Source: Silanimonas lenta DSM 16282
GTDB lineage: Bacteria; Pseudomonadota; Gammaproteobacteria; Xanthomonadales; Xanthomonadaceae
Reading direction: 5' to 3'
DNA: 64,000 nt
NCBI RefSeq assembly: GCF_000429065.1
Contig: NZ_AUBD01000005.1
Span: 124,001 to 188,000, forward strand
Part shown: positions 53,198 to 61,537 of the stretch, in pieces
Numbering within the stretch: position 1 is the stretch's first letter
Layout: each line of letters begins with the position of its first letter
Position numbers and translations under genes: made by a program
The notes under the pieces: generated by a model
What the model was told of the DNA's origin: nothing
Databases searched by the model: none
Seen by the model: only the letters and a program-made list of their open reading frames with translations

Positions 53198-54202
53198 TCA
53201 GCCCTGCCACTCGCCGAGGGCGGCGAGGCCGTTCTCCCTGGCGCGGGCATACACCGTCTTCTGCGCCTCGGCCACGTTGTTCACCGGGTCCTTGGCCCAG
53301 ATCTTCAGCGCGGCGGCCTGCATGGCGCGGCCATAGCTGAAGGACAGCGGCCAGGGATTGCCTTCGAGCTGGTTCATCTCATTGAGGTGGCGGGTGGCCT
53401 GCTCGTCGCTCTGGCCGCCGGAGAGGAACACGATGCCCGGCAGGGTGGCCGGCACGGTGGCCTTCAGGCAGTGCACCGTCTGCGCCGCTACCTCCTCGGC
53501 ATCGGCCTGCTCCGGACAGTCCTTACCGGAGATCACCATGCTGGCCTTCAGGATGCAGCCCTCCAGCATCACGTTGTGCTCGTACAGGGCGGCGAACAGG
53601 CTGCGCAGCACGGCTTCCGTCACGTCGTAGCAGGTATCGATGTCATGGTCGCCGTCCATCAACACCTCCGGCTCCACCATCGGCACGATGCCGGCCTCCT
53701 GGCAGAGCGCGGCATAGCGCGCCAGGGCATGGGCGTTCGAGTCGATACAGGTGCCGGTGGGAATGTCCTCGCCGATGGTGATCACGGCGCGCCACTTGGC
53801 GAACTTCGCCCCCAGCTTGACGTACTCGGCCAGGCGCTCGCGCAGGCCGTCGAGGCCCTCGGTGACGAGCTCGCCCGGGCAGCCGGCCAGCGGCTTGGCG
53901 CCGGTGTCCACCTTGATGCCGGGCAGGATGCCGGCGTCCATCATGATCTTGGTGAAGGGCACGCCGTCCCGGGTGCTCTGGCGGATCGTCTCGTCGTAGA
54001 GGATGGCGCCGGAGATGTAATCGGAGAGGTTCGGCGTGGTGAGGAGCATCTCGCGGTAGGCGCGGCGGTTCTCCTCGGTGTTCTCCACCCCCACCGAGGC
54101 GAAGCGCTTGGCGATGGTGGCGGTGGATTCGTCGATGGCGATGATGCCCTTGCCCGGGGCGACCATGGCCTGGGCGATGTCGGCAAGTTCTTCGATGCTC
54201 AT
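53198..54202 (-). CDS. fda: Class I fructose-1,6-bisphosphate aldolase
   Basis: A 334-residue Schiff-base aldolase of the eukaryotic (muscle aldolase) type, which splits fructose-1,6-bisphosphate into two triose phosphates. The Schiff-base lysine is K219 in EGCILKASMV. Other signatures: GKGIIAIDESTATIAKRF, PFTKIMMDAGILPGIKVDTG, VPMVEPEVLMDG and FLSGGQSDEQATRHLNEMNQ. The C-terminus lacks the terminal Tyr of the animal enzymes. It is the last gene of the minus-strand glycolytic run and has its own -10 box. Confidence 0.95.
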   Translation of the reverse strand: MSIEELADIAQAMVAPGKGIIAIDESTATIAKRFASVGVENTEENRRAYREMLLTTPNLSDYISGAILYDETIRQSTRDGVPFTKIMMDAGILPGIKVDTGAKPLAGCPGELVTEGLDGLRERLAEYVKLGAKFAKWRAVITIGEDIPTGTCIDSNAHALARYAALCQEAGIVPMVEPEVLMDGDHDIDTCYDVTEAVLRSLFAALYEHNVMLEGCILKASMVISGKDCPEQADAEEVAAQTVHCLKATVPATLPGIVFLSGGQSDEQATRHLNEMNQLEGNPWPLSFSYGRAMQAAALKIWAKDPVNNVAEAQKTVYARARENGLAALGEWQG

Positions 54203-54234
54203 TGCGGGGGCTCGGCGGGGGTGGAAAGCCCCGG

Positions 54235-54240
54235 ATTATA
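54235..54240 (-). promoter_or_regulatory. -10 box of fda
   Basis: A perfect TATAAT on the minus strand about 33 bases before the aldolase start codon. No -35 match is seen at the right spacing. Confidence 0.5.
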
Positions 54241-54273
54241 GCCGAGGCCCCGGCCCCGGCCGCCCACAGGGCC

Positions 54274-55740
54274 TCAGAGCTCGCCCAGCCCCTCGACGTG
54301 CCCGCCCTCGCCGATCTCCAGCAGGCGCAGGGTGTTGGTGGCGCCGCGGCGCTCCATGGAATCGCCGTTGGTGACGATGATGCGGTCGCCCACCGCCAGC
54401 AGGCCGAGATCATGCAGCTGCTTTGCGGCGCTGCGGGCCGCCACCCCGGGCGAGAGCCCGCGGGTATCGAAATGGATCGGGTAGACGTCGCGCATCAGCG
54501 ACATCTTGCGCCGCGCCTCGTCGAAGCGGCTGAGCGCGAACACCGGCGAGGCGGCGCGGTAGCGCGAGAGGTAGCGCGCCGTGCCGCCAGACTCGGTGAG
54601 CGCCACGATGGCCTTGAGCTCGATGTGCTCGGTGAGGAACATCGCCGCCATGGCGATCGCCTCGTCGGCGCGGGTGAGGCCGCGGCGCGCCGCCTCGAAA
54701 TCGGTGTCGTGGCGGAACTGGCGCTCGGCCCCGAGGCAGATCTGCGCCATCGCCTCCACCGCCTTCACCGGGTACTGCCCGCTCGCCGTCTCGGCCGAGA
54801 GCATCACCGCGTCGGTGCCGTCGATCACCGAGTTGGCCACGTCCAGCACCTCGGCACGGGTCGGGATCGGGTTGTCCACCATCGACTGCAGCATCTGGGT
54901 GGCGGTGATCACCAGCCGGTTGCGGGCCACGGCCTCGCGGATGATGGTCTTCTGCAGGCCGGGCAGTTCGGCGTAGCCGATCTCCACCCCGAGGTCGCCG
55001 CGCGCCACCATCACGATCTCGGCCGCCTCGACGATCTCGACGAGGTTGTCGATCGCCTCGGCGCGCTCGATCTTGGCCACGATCTGCGCCTCCGAACCGG
55101 CCTCGCGGGCAAGGCGGCGGGCCAGTTCCACGTCCTCGGCGGAACGGCAGAAGGAAACGGCGATGAAATCCACCCCGAGCCGGGCCGCAGTGCGGATATG
55201 CGCACGGTCCTCCTCGGTGAGTGCCCCGAGGCTGAGGCCGCCGCCCAGGCGGTTCAGGCCCTTGCGGTCGGAGAGCACCCCATCGGTGAGCACCTCGGTA
55301 TGTACCACCTCGCCCTCCACCCGCCGCACGCGCAGGGCGATCAGGCCGTCGTCGAGCAGCAGGGTGTCACCGGGCCCCACGTCGCCGGGCAGGCCAAGGT
55401 AGCTGCACCCCACCTGCGTGGCGTCGCCGGCCGGCGCGTCGGCCCGGCAGACCAGGGCGAAGCCCTGCCCCGTCTTCAGCGACACCCTCCCCTCGGCGAA
55501 GCGCTCGATGCGGATCTTCGGCCCCGGCAGGTCGGCCAGTACCCCGATCTCGCGCCCGGTACGGGCCGCCACCGCCCGTACCGCGGCAATGCGCCGGGCG
55601 TGCTGGTCGGCGTTGCCGTGGGAGAAGTTGAGGCGCACCGCGTTCACCCCGGCATCGAGCAGGGCCTCGATGACGCCGGGGGCGTCGGTGGCCGGGCCGA
55701 GGGTGGCGAGGATCTTGGTGCGGCGCAGCGCCTGGCTCAT
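54274..55740 (-). CDS. pyk: Pyruvate kinase
   Basis: A 488-residue pyruvate kinase converting phosphoenolpyruvate and ADP to pyruvate and ATP. Signatures: RRTKILATLGPATDAPGVIEALLDAGVNAVRLNFSHG, DLPGPKIR, the active-site loop IVAKIERAEAIDN and MVARGDLGVEIG, and TATQMLQSMVDNPIPTRAEVLDVANSVIDGTDAVMLSAETASGQYP. The C-terminal domain (~355-480) is complete. Start MSQALRRTK (55740); an upstream Met eight codons earlier is possible. It follows pgk on the same strand. Confidence 0.97.
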   Translation of the reverse strand: MSQALRRTKILATLGPATDAPGVIEALLDAGVNAVRLNFSHGNADQHARRIAAVRAVAARTGREIGVLADLPGPKIRIERFAEGRVSLKTGQGFALVCRADAPAGDATQVGCSYLGLPGDVGPGDTLLLDDGLIALRVRRVEGEVVHTEVLTDGVLSDRKGLNRLGGGLSLGALTEEDRAHIRTAARLGVDFIAVSFCRSAEDVELARRLAREAGSEAQIVAKIERAEAIDNLVEIVEAAEIVMVARGDLGVEIGYAELPGLQKTIIREAVARNRLVITATQMLQSMVDNPIPTRAEVLDVANSVIDGTDAVMLSAETASGQYPVKAVEAMAQICLGAERQFRHDTDFEAARRGLTRADEAIAMAAMFLTEHIELKAIVALTESGGTARYLSRYRAASPVFALSRFDEARRKMSLMRDVYPIHFDTRGLSPGVAARSAAKQLHDLGLLAVGDRIIVTNGDSMERRGATNTLRLLEIGEGGHVEGLGEL

Positions 55741-55870
55741 GGGAAGCGGGATCGAAAAGGACACGGCTACGCTAGCAGAGCGGCGTAACGGGCGGGGATG
55801 CAGACGTTTGCAGGGCTGTGGGCACCGCCCGCGGGCTGCCGCTTCGCACCAAGGGGACCGCGACGGGAGA

Positions 55871-55950
55871 GCCTGCCTCGTGCGGGCGGCGGTTGTGGGC
55901 GAGCCTGCCTGCCGCGTGCGGCCCTTCTCTGGGGCGCCTGCCTCGTGCGG
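55871..55950. repeat. Triple imperfect repeat downstream of pgk
   Basis: GCCTGCCTCGTGCGG occurs exactly at 55871-55885 and 55936-55950, with a diverged third copy at 55903-55921 (GCCTGCCTGCCGCGTGCGG), spaced about 32-33 bases. It lies in the ~220-base gap between pgk and pyk, which holds no gene. It may be a REP-like intergenic element or decayed duplications. Confidence 0.55.
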
Positions 55951-55959
55951 ACGCGGGGT

Positions 55960-57135
55960 TCAGCCCCCCCGCGCCTCGAGCGCCGCCACCGCCGGCAGGG
56001 TCTTGCCCTCGAGGAACTCGAGGAAGGCGCCGCCACCGGTCGAGATGTAGCCCACGTCGCCGGCCACGCCGTACTTGTCGATGGCCGCCAGGGTGTCGCC
56101 GCCGCCGGCGATCGAGAAGGCGCTGGAGGCGGCGATGGCCCGGGCCAGGGCCTCGGTGCCCTTGCCGAAGGCATCGAACTCGAACACCCCCACCGGCCCG
56201 TTCCACACCACCGTGCCGGCCCGGGCGATCAGGTCGGCGTAGCGGGCGGCGGTCCTGGGGCCGATGTCGAGGATCATGTCGCCAGGCTGGACCTCGGCCA
56301 CGCCGCGCACGCTGGCCGGGGCGTCGGCGGCGAAGGCCGGGGCCACCACCACGTCCTCCGGCAGCGGGATCGAGGCGCCGCGGGCCTCGGCCTTGGCCAC
56401 GATGGCCCGGGCAGTATCGAGCAGGTCCGTCTCCACCAGCGACTTGCCCACCGGGTGGCCGGCGGCGGCGATGAAGGTGTTGGCGATGCCGCCGCCGACG
56501 ATCAGCTGGTCGACCTTCTCCACGAGGTTGCCCAGCAGCTCCAGCTTGGTGCTGACCTTGGAGCCGGCGACGATGGCGAGCAGCGGGCGCGCCGGGTGCG
56601 CCAGGGCACGGGCCAGCGCGTCGAGCTCGGCCATCAGCAAAGGCCCGCCGGCGGCGATCTTCGCCGCGCGGATCACCCCGTGGGTGGAGGCCTGGGCGCG
56701 GTGCGCGGTGCCGAAGGCATCCATCACGAACACGTCGCAGAGCGCGGCGTACTTCGCCGCCAGCGCCGGGTCGTCCTTGGCCTCACCGACGTTCATCCGG
56801 CAGTTCTCCAGCAGCACCACCTCGCCGGGCCGCACGGCCACGCCGTCCACCCAGTCGCGCACCAGCGGCACCGGCCGGCCGAGATGGACCGAGAGCCGCT
56901 CGGCCACTGGAGCCAGCGAATCCTCGGCGCTCCACTGCCCTTCCTTCGGGCGGCCGAGGTGCGACATCACCATCACCGCCGCCCCCTGCTCCAGGGCCCG
57001 CCGCAGTGTCGGCAAGGAGGCGGTGATGCGCTGCTCCGAGCTCACCCGGCCATCCTCGATCGGCACATTGAGGTCCTGGCGGATCAGCACCCGCTGGTCC
57101 TTGAGGTCGAGGTCGGTCATGCGAAGGATGGCCAT
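55960..57135 (-). CDS. pgk: Phosphoglycerate kinase
   Basis: A 391-residue monomeric kinase making ATP and 3-phosphoglycerate from 1,3-bisphosphoglycerate. Signatures: the N-terminal [101 protein letters not shown] and [13 protein letters not shown] with [13 protein letters not shown] near the C-terminus. Start MAILRMTD (57135). Divergent from sua5. Confidence 0.97.
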   Translation of the reverse strand: MAILRMTDLDLKDQRVLIRQDLNVPIEDGRVSSEQRITASLPTLRRALEQGAAVMVMSHLGRPKEGQWSAEDSLAPVAERLSVHLGRPVPLVRDWVDGVAVRPGEVVLLENCRMNVGEAKDDPALAAKYAALCDVFVMDAFGTAHRAQASTHGVIRAAKIAAGGPLLMAELDALARALAHPARPLLAIVAGSKVSTKLELLGNLVEKVDQLIVGGGIANTFIAAAGHPVGKSLVETDLLDTARAIVAKAEARGASIPLPEDVVVAPAFAADAPASVRGVAEVQPGDMILDIGPRTAARYADLIARAGTVVWNGPVGVFEFDAFGKGTEALARAIAASSAFSIAGGGDTLAAIDKYGVAGDVGYISTGGGAFLEFLEGKTLPAVAALEARGG

Positions 57136-57194
57136 GGCGTCTCCGGGTTGGGATGGGGGTTGGGGGGCGCATTGTCGCACCCGGGGCGCGCGGC

Positions 57195-57200
57195 TAGCAT
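57195..57200 (+). promoter_or_regulatory. -10 box placed for a leaderless sua5 mRNA
   Basis: TAGCAT ends six bases before the ATG of the Sua5 gene, and no ribosome binding site separates them, so transcription should begin at the start codon. Confidence 0.45.
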
Positions 57201-57206
57201 GGCTGC

Positions 57207-58187
57207 ATGGACGGGAAATCCACGCGCCCCCCCACCCTGGACGACGCCCTCGCGGCTCTACGCCGCGGCGAGCCGATCGGCCTGCCCACCGAAACCGTCT
57301 ATGGCCTCGCCGCCGATGCCCACGATCCGGTGGCGGTACGGCGCATCTACGCGCTGAAGGGCCGGCCCTCCGACCATCCCTTGATCGTGCACGTGGCCGA
57401 TGCGCTGGCCGCCTCGCGCTGGGCCGGCGACTGGCCGGAGGCCGCCGAGGCCCTGGCCGAGGCCTTCTGGCCCGGCCCGCTCACCCTGATCCTGCCGCGC
57501 GCCGCCAACGTGCCCGACGAGGTGACCGGCGGCCAGGACACCGTGGGCCTGCGGGTGCCCGCGCATCCGGTGGCGCAGGCCCTGCTCAGGGCCTTCGAGG
57601 GCGGCGTGGCCGCCCCGTCGGCCAATCGCTTCGGCCACATCAGTCCCACCACTGCCCAGCACGTGCGCGACGAATTCGGCGATGCCGTGCCGGTGGTGCT
57701 GGATGGCGGCGAGTGCGAGATCGGCCTGGAGAGCACCATCGTCGATCTCTCCGGCGAAACCCCGCGCATCCTGCGCCCGGGCAAGATCAGCCGCCCCGAG
57801 ATCGAGGCCATCATCGGCCCGGTGGCCGAGGGAGCCGACGGCGACAGCCCGCGCGCCTCCGGCACCCTGGCCTCGCACTATGCGCCGCGGGCGCAGGTGG
57901 AGGTGCTGGCCCGCGCTCCGCTGGTGGCGCGCTACAAGGAACTGCAGAAACGCGGCCAGCGGGTGGCCGCCCTGCTGCGCGGCCAGCCCTTCAAGGACAT
58001 CGAAGGCGAGGTGCTGCCCGCCGACCTCGCCGGCTATGGCCACGCCCTCTACGCCGCGCTGCGGAGGCTCGATGCCCGCGGCTTCGAGGTACTGCTGGCC
58101 GAACTGCCGCCACATACCGCGGCCTGGGCGGCGGTGAACGACCGCCTGCGCCGCGCCTCGGCGCCGCGCGACGCCGACGGCACCTGA
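57207..58187 (+). CDS. L-threonylcarbamoyladenylate synthase, Sua5 type
   Basis: A 326-residue enzyme that makes threonylcarbamoyl-AMP for t6A37 modification of tRNA. The YrdC domain (~15-195) has [53 protein letters not shown] and [18 protein letters not shown]; the Sua5 C-terminal domain (~215-320), starting at [16 protein letters not shown], distinguishes it from the shorter TsaC. Divergent from pgk; the first in a run with a short unknown gene convergent to it. Confidence 0.92.
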   Translation: MDGKSTRPPTLDDALAALRRGEPIGLPTETVYGLAADAHDPVAVRRIYALKGRPSDHPLIVHVADALAASRWAGDWPEAAEALAEAFWPGPLTLILPRAANVPDEVTGGQDTVGLRVPAHPVAQALLRAFEGGVAAPSANRFGHISPTTAQHVRDEFGDAVPVVLDGGECEIGLESTIVDLSGETPRILRPGKISRPEIEAIIGPVAEGADGDSPRASGTLASHYAPRAQVEVLARAPLVARYKELQKRGQRVAALLRGQPFKDIEGEVLPADLAGYGHALYAALRRLDARGFEVLLAELPPHTAAWAAVNDRLRRASAPRDADGT

Positions 58188-58203
58188 GCCGGGCCCGGGC
58201 GCC

Positions 58204-58716
58204 TCATTCCGCCCGCAGGCAGACCTCGGCCCGGCTGAGCCGCCGCAGCGCGGACCGTCGCTGCCGGTGCTCCCAGGTATCGAACAGCACCCACTCCACC
58301 GGCCGCCACAGGGCCACCCAACCGAGGATCAGCAGGCCCTCGCGCAGGACCTGGGCCATCTCGCTCGTCTCGACCTCGAACAGCCGGCGCAGGCCAAGGG
58401 CGGCCAGCAGCACTCCGAGCCCCAGCACCATCGCCACGCGGTGCACCCGGCCGCGGGCGATCCGGCGGCGCTCGGCCCGCTCCCACAGCCAGCCGAAATG
58501 GGCATGGATCGCGGCGGCCACCTCCGGCTGGCGATCGACCAGGGCCGCGGGCACGGTGATGCGCACCCGCAGGGCCGCATCGCCCGGCGCATCCTCGGCG
58601 CATTCCAGCAGGTAGGCCTCGGCGGCGCGGTCGAGCGCCTTGTCGCGGAACGGCGCCGGGTCGAGCCCGTCGTAGAGCTGCTCCAGGCGGTCGAGGCGGA
58701 TCTCGATGTCGGCCAT
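58204..58716 (-). CDS. Small membrane protein of unknown function
   Basis: A 170-residue protein: a soluble N-terminus (1-90, acidic, IRLDRLEQLYDGLDPAPFRDKALDR), two hydrophobic segments (~93-110 and ~125-145), and a basic C-terminal tail. I do not recognise the family. It lies between sua5 and gap, reading away from gap across the gap terminator. Confidence 0.6.
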   Translation of the reverse strand: MADIEIRLDRLEQLYDGLDPAPFRDKALDRAAEAYLLECAEDAPGDAALRVRITVPAALVDRQPEVAAAIHAHFGWLWERAERRRIARGRVHRVAMVLGLGVLLAALGLRRLFEVETSEMAQVLREGLLILGWVALWRPVEWVLFDTWEHRQRRSALRRLSRAEVCLRAE

Positions 58717-58769
58717 GCCGGCGATGCTGGGGCGCGTTTCCGGAAAAGGGAAGGGGCGGTCCGTGCCCC

Positions 58770-58803
58770 CTGAAAAAGGAAGGGCCGGTCGGCGACCGGC
58801 CCT
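58770..58803 (-). terminator. Rho-independent terminator of gap
   Basis: A 10-bp perfect stem (AGGGCCGGTC / GACCGGCCCT, loop GGC) directly after gap, followed on the minus strand by TCCTTTTTCA. Confidence 0.85.
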
Positions 58804-58828
58804 CCGTCCGCGCGCCGCGGCAGGCGGC

Positions 58829-59842
58829 TTACTTCGCCGCCATCAGCGCCAGGGTGGTGTCCAGCATGCGGTTGCTGAAGCCCCACTCGTTGTCGTACCA
58901 GCTGAGCACCTTCACCAGGGTGCCGCCCATCACGCGGGTCTGCGTGCTGTCGTAGACCGAGCTGTGCGGGTCGTGATTGAAGTCCACCGACACCAGCGGC
59001 TTCTTGTTGAAGCCGAGGATGCCCTTGAGCGCGCCCTGCGAGGCCTCGAGCACGGCGGCGTCGATCTCCTCCTTGCTGGTGGGGCGGGCGGCGACGAAGC
59101 TCAGGTCCACCACCGAGACATTGATGGTGGGCACGCGCATGGCAAAGCCATCGAGCTTGCCATTGAGCTCCGGCAGCACCAGGCCCACCGCGGCGGCGGC
59201 GCCGGTCTTGGTCGGAATCTGGCTCATGGTGGCCGAGCGGGCGCGGCGCAGGTCCGAGTGGTAGACGTCGGTCAGCACCTGGTCATTGGTGTAGGCATGG
59301 ATGGTGGTCATCAGGCCATGCACGATGCCGATCTTCTCGTGCAGCACCTTGGCCAGCGGCGCGAGGCAGTTGGTGGTGCAGCTGGCGTTCGAGATCACGG
59401 TGTCCGAAGCCTTGAGCACGCCGTGGTTCACGCCATAGACCACGGTGGCATCGACGTCGCTGCCGCCCGGGGCCGAGATCACCACCTTCTTCGCGCCACC
59501 GGCGAGGTGCGCCGAGGCCTTGGCCTTGCTGGTGAAGATGCCGGTGCACTCCAGCACCACGTCCACGCCGTTGGCGCCCCAGGGCAGCTTGGCCGGATCG
59601 CGCTCGGCGAACACCTTGATGCGGTCGCCGTTCACCACGAGGTCGCCGCCATCCACCGAGACCTCGCCGGGGAACCTGCCGTGCGCCGTGTCGTACTGGG
59701 TGAGGTGGGCGTTGGTCTCGGCATCGCCCAGGTCGTTGATGGCGACGATCTGGATCTCGTGGGTACGCCGGGCTTCGTACAGCGCACGGAGGATGTTGCG
59801 ACCGATACGGCCGTAGCCGTTGATGCCAACCTTGATGGCCAT
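58829..59842 (-). CDS. gap: Glyceraldehyde-3-phosphate dehydrogenase, type I
   Basis: A 337-residue NAD-dependent enzyme of glycolysis. The Rossmann motif is [16 protein letters not shown], with NAD-type INDL at ~36-39. The catalytic cysteine is C155 in [15 protein letters not shown], and the partner His lies in [11 protein letters not shown]. The C-terminal [15 protein letters not shown] is conserved. It stands alone, with a TAAACT -10 box upstream and a strong terminator. Confidence 0.98.
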   Translation of the reverse strand: MAIKVGINGYGRIGRNILRALYEARRTHEIQIVAINDLGDAETNAHLTQYDTAHGRFPGEVSVDGGDLVVNGDRIKVFAERDPAKLPWGANGVDVVLECTGIFTSKAKASAHLAGGAKKVVISAPGGSDVDATVVYGVNHGVLKASDTVISNASCTTNCLAPLAKVLHEKIGIVHGLMTTIHAYTNDQVLTDVYHSDLRRARSATMSQIPTKTGAAAAVGLVLPELNGKLDGFAMRVPTINVSVVDLSFVAARPTSKEEIDAAVLEASQGALKGILGFNKKPLVSVDFNHDPHSSVYDSTQTRVMGGTLVKVLSWYDNEWGFSNRMLDTTLALMAAK

Positions 59843-59913
59843 GGAGCGCTCCTGTGGGCGGGAGGGGGAAAGCGCGGTAGTTTACCCGCCCCACCCCTGC
59901 CCTGCGCCCTCCG

Positions 59914-60756
59914 ATGCCCTGGCCCGCCTGCATTCCCCGCATTTCCCGTCCCCTGCGCCTGGCCCTCCTCACCCCCCTGCTCGCCCTGGCCCTCGCCCCG
60001 CCCGCGGCGCTGGGCTGGGGCCGGGAGGGCCACCGGGTGATCGGACATCTCGCCGAGGCCCGGCTCTCGCCGGCGGCACGGGCCGAGGTGGAGCGCCTGC
60101 TGGCCGGCGAGCCGGAGCCGAGCCTGGCCGGCGTGTCGGCCTGGGCAGACGAGGTGCGCGACCTGCCGGAGTGGCGGCACACCGCCTCCTGGCACTGGGT
60201 GAACCTGCCGCGCGAGACGCCCTGCCAGTTCGAGGCCGAACGCGACTGCGCGCCTCGGCAGTGCATCGTCGGCGCCATCCGCGAGCAGCTCGCCCTGCTG
60301 GCCGACCGCGGACAGCCGCCGGCCCGCCGCACGGAGGCCCTGAAGTTCGTGGTGCACTTCGTCGGCGACGTGCACCAGCCCTTCCACGCCGGCTTCGCCG
60401 ACGACCGCGGCGGCAACCTCGCCCAGGTGCGCTGGCAGCGCCAGGGCTGGAACCTGCATGCCGTCTGGGATTCGGCCCTCGTGCGCCATGCCGGGCTGGA
60501 GCCCGAGGCCTACGCCCGCCAGCTCGCCGGCGGCCCGTCCCTGCCGGAAGACCACAGCCTCGGCCTCGCCCAGCCGGAAGTGGAATGGGCGCTGGAGAGC
60601 TGCCGCATGATCGGCGAGGCCTCGCTCTATCCGGAGCGCCCCTTCATCACCCAGGCCTACATGGAAGCCAAGCGGCCGCTGGCGGAACAGCGCCTGCGCC
60701 AGGCTGGAGAGCGGCTCGCGGCCCTGCTGGAACAGGCGCTCGCGCCTCCGCCTTGA
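59914..60756 (+). CDS. S1/P1-type nuclease
   Basis: A 280-residue exported trinuclear-zinc nuclease. After a signal peptide (~1-34) the mature protein starts WGREGHRVIG, as in P1 nuclease, whose N-terminal Trp and nearby His bind zinc. Further ligands lie in SAWADEVRD, HWVNLPRE, VVHFVGDVHQPFHAGFADDRGGNLAQV and WNLHAVWDSALV. It cleaves single-stranded nucleic acids or 3'-nucleotides in the periplasm or medium, which fits the presence of nucleoside uptake genes in the window. Its stop codon lies within an FNR-like site upstream of ompW. Confidence 0.93.
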   Translation: MPWPACIPRISRPLRLALLTPLLALALAPPAALGWGREGHRVIGHLAEARLSPAARAEVERLLAGEPEPSLAGVSAWADEVRDLPEWRHTASWHWVNLPRETPCQFEAERDCAPRQCIVGAIREQLALLADRGQPPARRTEALKFVVHFVGDVHQPFHAGFADDRGGNLAQVRWQRQGWNLHAVWDSALVRHAGLEPEAYARQLAGGPSLPEDHSLGLAQPEVEWALESCRMIGEASLYPERPFITQAYMEAKRPLAEQRLRQAGERLAALLEQALAPPP

Positions 60757-60766
60757 TTGCCGTCAA
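60753..60766 (+). promoter_or_regulatory. FNR/ANR-like box 1 ahead of ompW
   Basis: TTGATTGCCGTCAA matches the FNR/ANR consensus TTGAT-N4-ATCAA at 9 of 10 positions. It includes the stop codon of the nuclease gene and lies 98 bases before the ompW start. Confidence 0.6.
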
Positions 60767-60774
60767 GCCGTCGC

Positions 60775-60788
60775 TTGGCGCCGATCAA
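60775..60788 (+). promoter_or_regulatory. FNR/ANR-like box 2 ahead of ompW
   Basis: TTGGCGCCGATCAA matches TTGAT-N4-ATCAA at 8 of 10 positions. Its centre is 22 bases downstream of box 1, two helical turns, so both dimers would lie on one DNA face. Confidence 0.5.
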
Positions 60789-60863
60789 GGGCCACAGCGG
60801 CCATCGCGATGACACTGGCGGAGCCCCGCTTCGTGCGGGTCCCTTCGTCACTGGAGTCATCCG

Positions 60864-61475
60864 ATGAACCGCTTCACCCCCACCCTGCTTGCTTCCGCCC
60901 TGTTCCTCGCCAGCGCCCCGGCCTTCGCCGGCGACTGGTGGATCCGCGGCGGCGCCACCCATGTCGATCCGAAGTCGGACAACGGCCGCCTCGCTGCCGG
61001 CGCCCTGCGCGTCGACATCGACAGCAATACCCAGCTCGGCCTGAGCCTGGGCCGTTTCCTCACCGACCAGTGGGCGATCGACGTGCTGGCCGCCACGCCC
61101 TTCAGCCACACCGCCAGGCTCAATGGCGCGGAGTCGGTGCGCTTCAAGCACCTGCCGCCCACCGTCAGCCTGCAGTACTACTTCGGTGGGCGCGATGCCG
61201 CGGTGCGCCCCTTCCTCGGCGCCGGCGTGAACTTCACCTGGGTCTACGACGAGCAGGAACGCGGCCCGGTGGCCGGCGCGCGGGTCGACCTCGAGAACAG
61301 CTGGGGCGCGGCCGCGCAGGCCGGCCTGCTGTTCCGGCTCTCCGACTCCTGGCATGCCACCGCCGACCTGCGCTGGATCGACATCGACTCCAAGGTCCGC
61401 CTCAACGGCACCCGCATCGGCACTGCCAACGTCGACCCGCTGGTGTTCAGCCTGATGGTGGGCACCACCTTCTGA
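60864..61475 (+). CDS. ompW: OmpW-family outer-membrane protein
   Basis: A 203-residue eight-stranded outer-membrane beta-barrel. Signal peptide (1-22, ending AFA), mature start GDWWIRGGATHVDPKSDNG, central QLGLSLGRFLTDQWAIDVLAATPFSH, PTVSLQYYFGG and the terminal Phe (VGTTF) are all OmpW signatures. OmpW forms a narrow hydrophobic channel; in enterobacteria it is FNR-regulated, which fits the two FNR-like boxes upstream. The ATG follows GGAG by eight bases. Confidence 0.95.
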   Translation: MNRFTPTLLASALFLASAPAFAGDWWIRGGATHVDPKSDNGRLAAGALRVDIDSNTQLGLSLGRFLTDQWAIDVLAATPFSHTARLNGAESVRFKHLPPTVSLQYYFGGRDAAVRPFLGAGVNFTWVYDEQERGPVAGARVDLENSWGAAAQAGLLFRLSDSWHATADLRWIDIDSKVRLNGTRIGTANVDPLVFSLMVGTTF

Positions 61476-61537
61476 AGCCCCTCGCCGCGGCACGGTCCGG
61501 GCTAGGCTGTATGCCACCCGGGCCGATGCCGCGCGCC

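Noticed and set aside
60809-61537. A long upstream extension of the acetyl-CoA hydrolase frame
   Set aside because: It overlaps ompW in another frame and shows no family similarity; the conserved protein begins near 61538.
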